Of a DNA stretch of 8,249 nt, positions 6,901 to 8,249 are shown piece by piece (within the stretch, counting starts at the first letter, position 1; each line of letters opens with the position of its first letter). Position numbers and translations under genes: made by a program. This DNA is from Paramuribaculum sp. GTDB taxonomy: Bacteria > Bacteroidota > Bacteroidia > Bacteroidales > Muribaculaceae. Location of the stretch: positions 1-8,249 of the forward strand of contig JAIDXU010000193.1 of the NCBI GenBank assembly GCA_029058455.1, read 5' to 3'. The notes below the pieces were generated by a model. That model had not been told where the DNA came from, did no database searches, and saw only the letters and a list, made by a program, of their open reading frames with translations.

Positions 6901-8249
6901 CTTGACATATAGCGACTGGTCGGTAGTCGAGACGTCGGCCGAAAACTCACCGACTTGATATACTTTACCGTTATAGGTATATTCATAGGCAACCGCCAAT
7001 ACTTCGTCGGCTCTGAGTTGAGAGCGTAGAGAAATATAACCGAGAGTTGAATTGAGTTTATATTCGGAAGTGGAGAGAAGTCGTGCGCTCTCAACCTTTT
7101 CATAATCAATGCCACCCATAATGCCATAGGCTTCAAGAGGTTCAAGAGCCTGAGTAACGGTGTTGATATTACGGGCAAGAGGATAATCGGTCTTGATTAT
7201 CTGAAGCAGGTTGTTGGAGTTGTTGGCGGGGTTTGACTCGGAGAGATTGGGAGTCCAGTAGTCGGAAGCAAGATGGGTGTTTTCGGCAAGATCCATAAAT
7301 CCGACAATGTTGCGGCTCTGATTATATGAACTTTGCTTATTGGTGACCCATACCTCAATGCGGGTGATCTTTACACCCGAACTTACATAGGGGAGTTTAG
7401 ATGCGAATTTGTCATAATTATCGCGGAAAAACTGCGCGAGGAAGAAGTGACGGTTTTCGTCATAGTCAACGGCTTCTATTCTGAAATCTGTGGTCTGCAC
7501 ACCGCGTTTGGTGTTGATCGACCTTGAATCGGAGTTCTGTTGCGATACAAGCGCCGTGGCGGTAAGTTTACCGAACTGAAGTGTGGTTTTAAGACCGAAA
7601 AGAGCGGCGCTTCCTCTGATAAGCGACGAACCGGTTGTCATGCTCACATTACCGGCCTCGATGTCTTTGACAATATCATCCTCCTTACCCTCATATTTGA
7701 GTTTGATATTCTTGGAATCGAAGTCAAAGGTTGCACTCGTGTTATAGCTCATGTTGAAGTTGAGCCTGTCGCCTACCGATGCCTGAATAGTGGCCTGGAT
7801 TTTCTGGTCGAAGTCAAAAAATGTGTGTCGGCGCGAAGTGAGCGAAAGAGCGGGATTGTCGGTGAAGTTGCTCTTTATGCCCATAGTAACCTGAATTGAA
7901 CCCTGTGTTTTAAGGGAAACACCGCCTGGACCGAAGATTTTTTCAAGCGGTCCGAGAGCAAAGTTCATGTCAAGAATATTAAACGGCTTCTGTGATTCGG
8001 GCACAAGATGCTCGTTGTTGCGCATGGCATAATACTGTCTCATCGATTTGTTGATCTGCCAGCGGTTATATTGATCAGGAGTAAGGGTAAACGGAGTGGA
8101 AACCTCGGTATCTCCTATGCGGGTGCGGATGATATAGCAACCGCTCACGGGATCGAATTCAACCTCTGTTCGCAGATTGGACGGAGTATTGAGATCAGCT
8201 GAAAATTCCCGGCCCATCAATTCCTCATAGGATTGGGGAAGTGCCTGAC
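979..8249 (-). CDS. sprA: SprA/Sov, outer-membrane translocon of the type IX secretion system (5' end beyond window)
   Basis: SprA forms the very large (36-strand in Flavobacterium johnsoniae) outer-membrane beta-barrel through which T9SS cargo crosses the outer membrane; known partners are PorV and a Plug protein. The frame is open and intact from the window edge to a TAA at 981-979. Residues below count from the TTG at 8220. Landmarks I recognise from the family: DLNTPSNL near the visible N-terminus (9-16); D513-D525 acidic loop followed by FIEG; VPRGSV...DYTVDY beta unit (606-656); YIDDFE (765-770); NPEKRWGGIMR; GLDGL (1011-1015); DVEDINQDNTLNEYERYF (1109-1126); IRFARIFMTGF and LELVKGEW (1187-1215); then about 950 residues of alternating beta-barrel strands ending FGFSFNLSLAR. 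Only three cysteines were found, usual for outer-membrane barrels. Visible length (about 2423 codons) is close to full SprA size (about 2400-2500), so I infer only the signal peptide and a short N-terminal stretch are missing. The frame continues upstream of 8220 (QALPQSYEEL), so the TTG/ATG at 8220/8217 is not the true start. An ABC-F gene follows 24 bases downstream. Identity is recognised from memory, not a search. Confidence 0.95.
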   Translation of the reverse strand, partial: QALPQSYEELMGREFSADLNTPSNLRTEVEFDPVSGCYIIRTRIGDTEVSTPFTLTPDQYNRWQINKSMRQYYAMRNNEHLVPESQKPFNILDMNFALGPLEKIFGPGGVSLKTQGSIQVTMGIKSNFTDNPALSLTSRRHTFFDFDQKIQATIQASVGDRLNFNMSYNTSATFDFDSKNIKLKYEGKEDDIVKDIEAGNVSMTTGSSLIRGSAALFGLKTTLQFGKLTATALVSQQNSDSRSINTKRGVQTTDFRIEAVDYDENRHFFLAQFFRDNYDKFASKLPYVSSGVKITRIEVWVTNKQSSYNQSRNIVGFMDLAENTHLASDYWTPNLSESNPANNSNNLLQIIKTDYPLARNINTVTQALEPLEAYGIMGGIDYEKVESARLLSTSEYKLNSTLGYISLRSQLRADEVLAVAYEYTYNGKVYQVGEFSADVSTTDQSLYVKMLKSTNQQPRLPMWRLMMKNVYQIPGATNVQRTNFKLNIKYLSDTTGTEINYLPVPGISNQSLLQVMNLDRLDSNQESNSDGFFDFIEGYTIDTSTGRVFFPVAEPFGSWLETKIGNPALAADYLYTQLYDSTQIVAEQYADRNKFVLEGEYQGTNGAQIDLKAFNVPRGSVIVTAGGVTLTENADYTVDYVSGIVTITNQSILDSGQNVSVTLEDQGMFSTQRKSLLGLDLNYQFSKNFNVGATLLHYGEKSLTEKVSIGQEVVNNTMGGLNFSYTGESMWLTNLLNKIPTVNATAPSRLTLRGEVAALIPAAQKTGTNKGSSYIDDFETAQTGIDLRSPYAWFLSSTPYDNSSTALFPEAALSNNVEYGKNRALLNWYYIDPLFTQRNSSLAPGYIKSDLKQLSNPYVREVTSKEIFPKREIVYGESNTIQTLNLSFYPDERGPYNLDADGVNENGLLTNPEKRWGGIMRKIDNSDFRSQNIEYVQFWMMNPFLDSENPNYEGGDLYFNFGDISEDILKDGMKSYENGVPFDGNDQFMRTSVWGRASSQNSLTYAFDNNNSARLVQDTGLDGLLNEDEYGFSSYAEYLEKLRMRLSPSTVERMMGDEFSPFNDPAGDNYHFYRGYDYDEQRLSILERYKRYNGVEANSLSPESAPDRLYQPSRSLPDVEDINQDNTLNEYERYFQYRVSIRPEDLEVGRNFITDKQTSLVYTRDGNSQEVEWYQFKIPLSDYQKVVGSINDFSTIRFARIFMTGFKKATHLRFATLELVKGEWRTYDFNLNNRGDAPAEGQIDISVVNVEENSGQEPVNYILPPGVNRISDPSQAQIILENEQSMQLKLLDIKPGDARGVFRNTMVPDLRNYKRLQMWVHAEALIDNITNLKSGEMSIFLRLGSDVKNNYYEYEVPLQLTPPDQYPDSPTNREIVWPLSNFFDVILQNLVDLKTQRNHAKRNEEPGVGYNTLYTGRDPNHEANRMGVMGNPSLNDIRVMLIGVRNNSSTVKDGVVWVNELKVTEFNNEGGWAAKGTANLNLSDIVTVNVGANYESSGFGGVDQSLNERNLDDTRQYNFAVQADLGRFLPEGAKLRAPIFYSVTNEKVSPKYNPLDQDVKLSDALDAVDTKQERDSIESFAVEHTKVQNFSISGLNFDVRSKNPMPWDPANFTAGFSFNKQSKNNPTTEYENTNDYRGSLQYSYSPYVKGLKPFSFITSTKKGLKFIKEWELNWLPNNFNFSTSMSRFYYEQQTRSERDVMFQLPVSVSKNFLWDRQLSLTWNLTKSINLSFSSNTSARIEEPVGAVNRKLFPDRYSEWRDTVMSSILRLGTPWAYNQNTTATYTAPFSKIPYLDCLNATLSYNSTYSWDRGATVEGIKMGNTIANQTAYSIDSRLNFETLYNKSTYLKEINQRFNSTKRGTTTREKKARKFERTYTLKPDTSLVIKHNLRTRKIKVTATDATTGDPVTVKTRTLDNNSIEVIERGDRNLKFVITENLKQDKNLWTEISQYALRLVMSPRSASARLRSTKSLSLPLFRPNAGDIFGQSDTWGPMAPGLDFAFGFFGEGYVEKAKSRNWLMTDDGQTSPANYSKANEMNFELTLEPIKGLKVTLTTNRTDNRTRQMQFMYAGTPTSLSGNFTMTHIALLTAFKSGSAKNGYDSPTFNKFIENIQVIAARYEGLYTNLSYPATGFLEGNVNAGKPYNPEVGTVSMTGSDVLIPAFLAAYSGRDPGKQTLSPFPSLAAALPNWRVSYDGLSQISFLKDKFKSVTLNHSYQCTYSVGAYSSYLNWVSADGSQTTGFTINELTGNPVPSSPYNIASVAITERFAPLIGAAITLKNNMSINAEWRDQRTLTLNSSAGQIVEATTRGITLGLGYKIVGFNSVLKIKGKQNGVSNDLTINGDFSFQNNQALIRRIETAYTQATSGSRTVNLNLTANYQLSRKLQVGAFFEHQINTPIVSSTAFPTSSTAFGFSFNLSLAR
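3850..4320 (-). other. SprA internal unit B, second beta-sandwich-like copy (residues about 1301-1457)
   Basis: LRNYKRLQMWVHAE, MSIFLRLGSD, NNYYEYEVPLQL, REIVWPLSNFFD, LNDIRVMLIGVRN and VVWVNELKVTEF follow one another in the same order and with the same hydrophobic pattern as the motifs of unit A. This copy is compact because it lacks the acidic-loop insertion. It directly precedes the C-terminal barrel half, which begins around NLNLSDIVTVNVGANYE. Confidence 0.5.
4852..4887 (-). other. EF-hand-like acidic loop 2 in SprA (residues 1112-1123)
   Basis: DINQDNTLNEYE places Asp, Asn, Asp, Thr, Asn and Glu at loop positions 1, 3, 5, 7, 9 and 12, which is the full ligand pattern of a 12-residue calcium loop. 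Position 6 is Asn where Gly is usual. It lies about 100 residues after loop 1, in the insertion of unit A. The flanking VED and ERYFQYR are recalled as conserved in SprA. No metal binding is proven. Confidence 0.5.
5161..5196 (-). other. EF-hand-like acidic loop 1 in SprA (residues 1009-1020)
   Basis: DTGLDGLLNEDE has Asp at loop position 1, Asp at 5, Gly at 6, a hydrophobic residue at 8, Asn at 9 and Glu at 12. This matches a calcium-binding EF-hand/dockerin loop except for Gly at position 3. The GLDGL core is familiar from SprA homologues. Metal binding is inferred only. Confidence 0.45.
6253..6405 (-). other. SprA VPRGSV/DYTVDY small beta unit (residues 606-656)
   Basis: NVPRGSVIVTAGGVTLTENADYTVDY, then SGIVTITNQSIL and QNVSVTLED, form a compact run of short strands with a Gly-Gly turn. 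The recurring idea is that a value set up by VPxGSV is closed by DYxVDYxxGxVxI. It is recognised from SprA homologues. It looks like a small soluble Ig-like or plug-associated unit just before barrel strands resume (LGLDLNYQFSKNFNVGATLLHYG). Confidence 0.45.
6643..6684 (-). other. Asp/Asn-rich loop in SprA (residues 513-526)
   Basis: DSNQESNSDGFFDF alternates potential ligands (D513, N515, E517, N519, D521) before Gly522, resembling thrombospondin-type-3 style DxNxD calcium loops. It sits in the N-terminal soluble-looking part and is followed by FIEGYTID, which I recall as conserved in the family. The function is inferred. Confidence 0.35.

Noticed and set aside
1047..8202. Many short open frames on both strands inside sprA, up to about 119 codons
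   Set aside because: All lie within the intact sprA frame. Their products look like out-of-frame readings, rich in Ser, Thr, Pro and Arg or in Leu and Val, with no recognisable motif.
1..8249. CRISPR array, insertion sequence, tRNA, riboswitch or a new defence system
   Set aside because: Essentially all bases lie in two recognised coding genes. I saw no direct-repeat/spacer pattern, transposase motif or tRNA-like sequence.

Overview
The window holds two protein-coding genes, both on the minus strand and both cut by a window edge, so transcription runs from position 8249 towards position 1. The long gene (8249 to 979) is sprA (called sov in Porphyromonas). It encodes the giant outer-membrane translocon of the type IX secretion system (T9SS). 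The short gene (954 to 1) encodes the first half of an ABC-F ATPase of the Uup-like kind, a soluble ribosome-associated protein and not a transporter. The two are separated by only 24 bases with no visible terminator, so they are probably co-transcribed with sprA first.

Organism: SprA and the T9SS are restricted to Bacteroidota. The moderate GC content, the absence of a Shine-Dalgarno sequence before the ABC-F start, and the Bacteroidota-style ABC-F residues (IVARNGSGKST, WMRRQPQAR, YIGSKIFEA) fit that phylum. From the style of both proteins I infer a Bacteroidales gut or oral lineage, possibly Muribaculaceae. That finer assignment is a guess from remembered homologues.

Layout: 1-954 is ABC-F ATPase, 5' part (318 codons); 955-978 is a short AT-rich intergenic spacer; 979-8249 is sprA, missing its 5' end (about 2423 codons visible). 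There is no gene-free stretch over 300 bases. I saw no RNA gene, CRISPR array, insertion sequence or attachment site.

Within SprA the most interesting structure is at the protein level. There is an apparent internal duplication of a beta-sandwich-like unit (residues about 922-1215 and 1301-1457, counting from the TTG at 8220). The first copy carries an insertion with EF-hand/dockerin-like acidic loops. There is also a soluble-looking, basic-led beta segment (about 1851-1930) inside the barrel half. These are likely family features of SprA. I see no convincing evidence of a new biological system here: this is an ordinary core-genome region.
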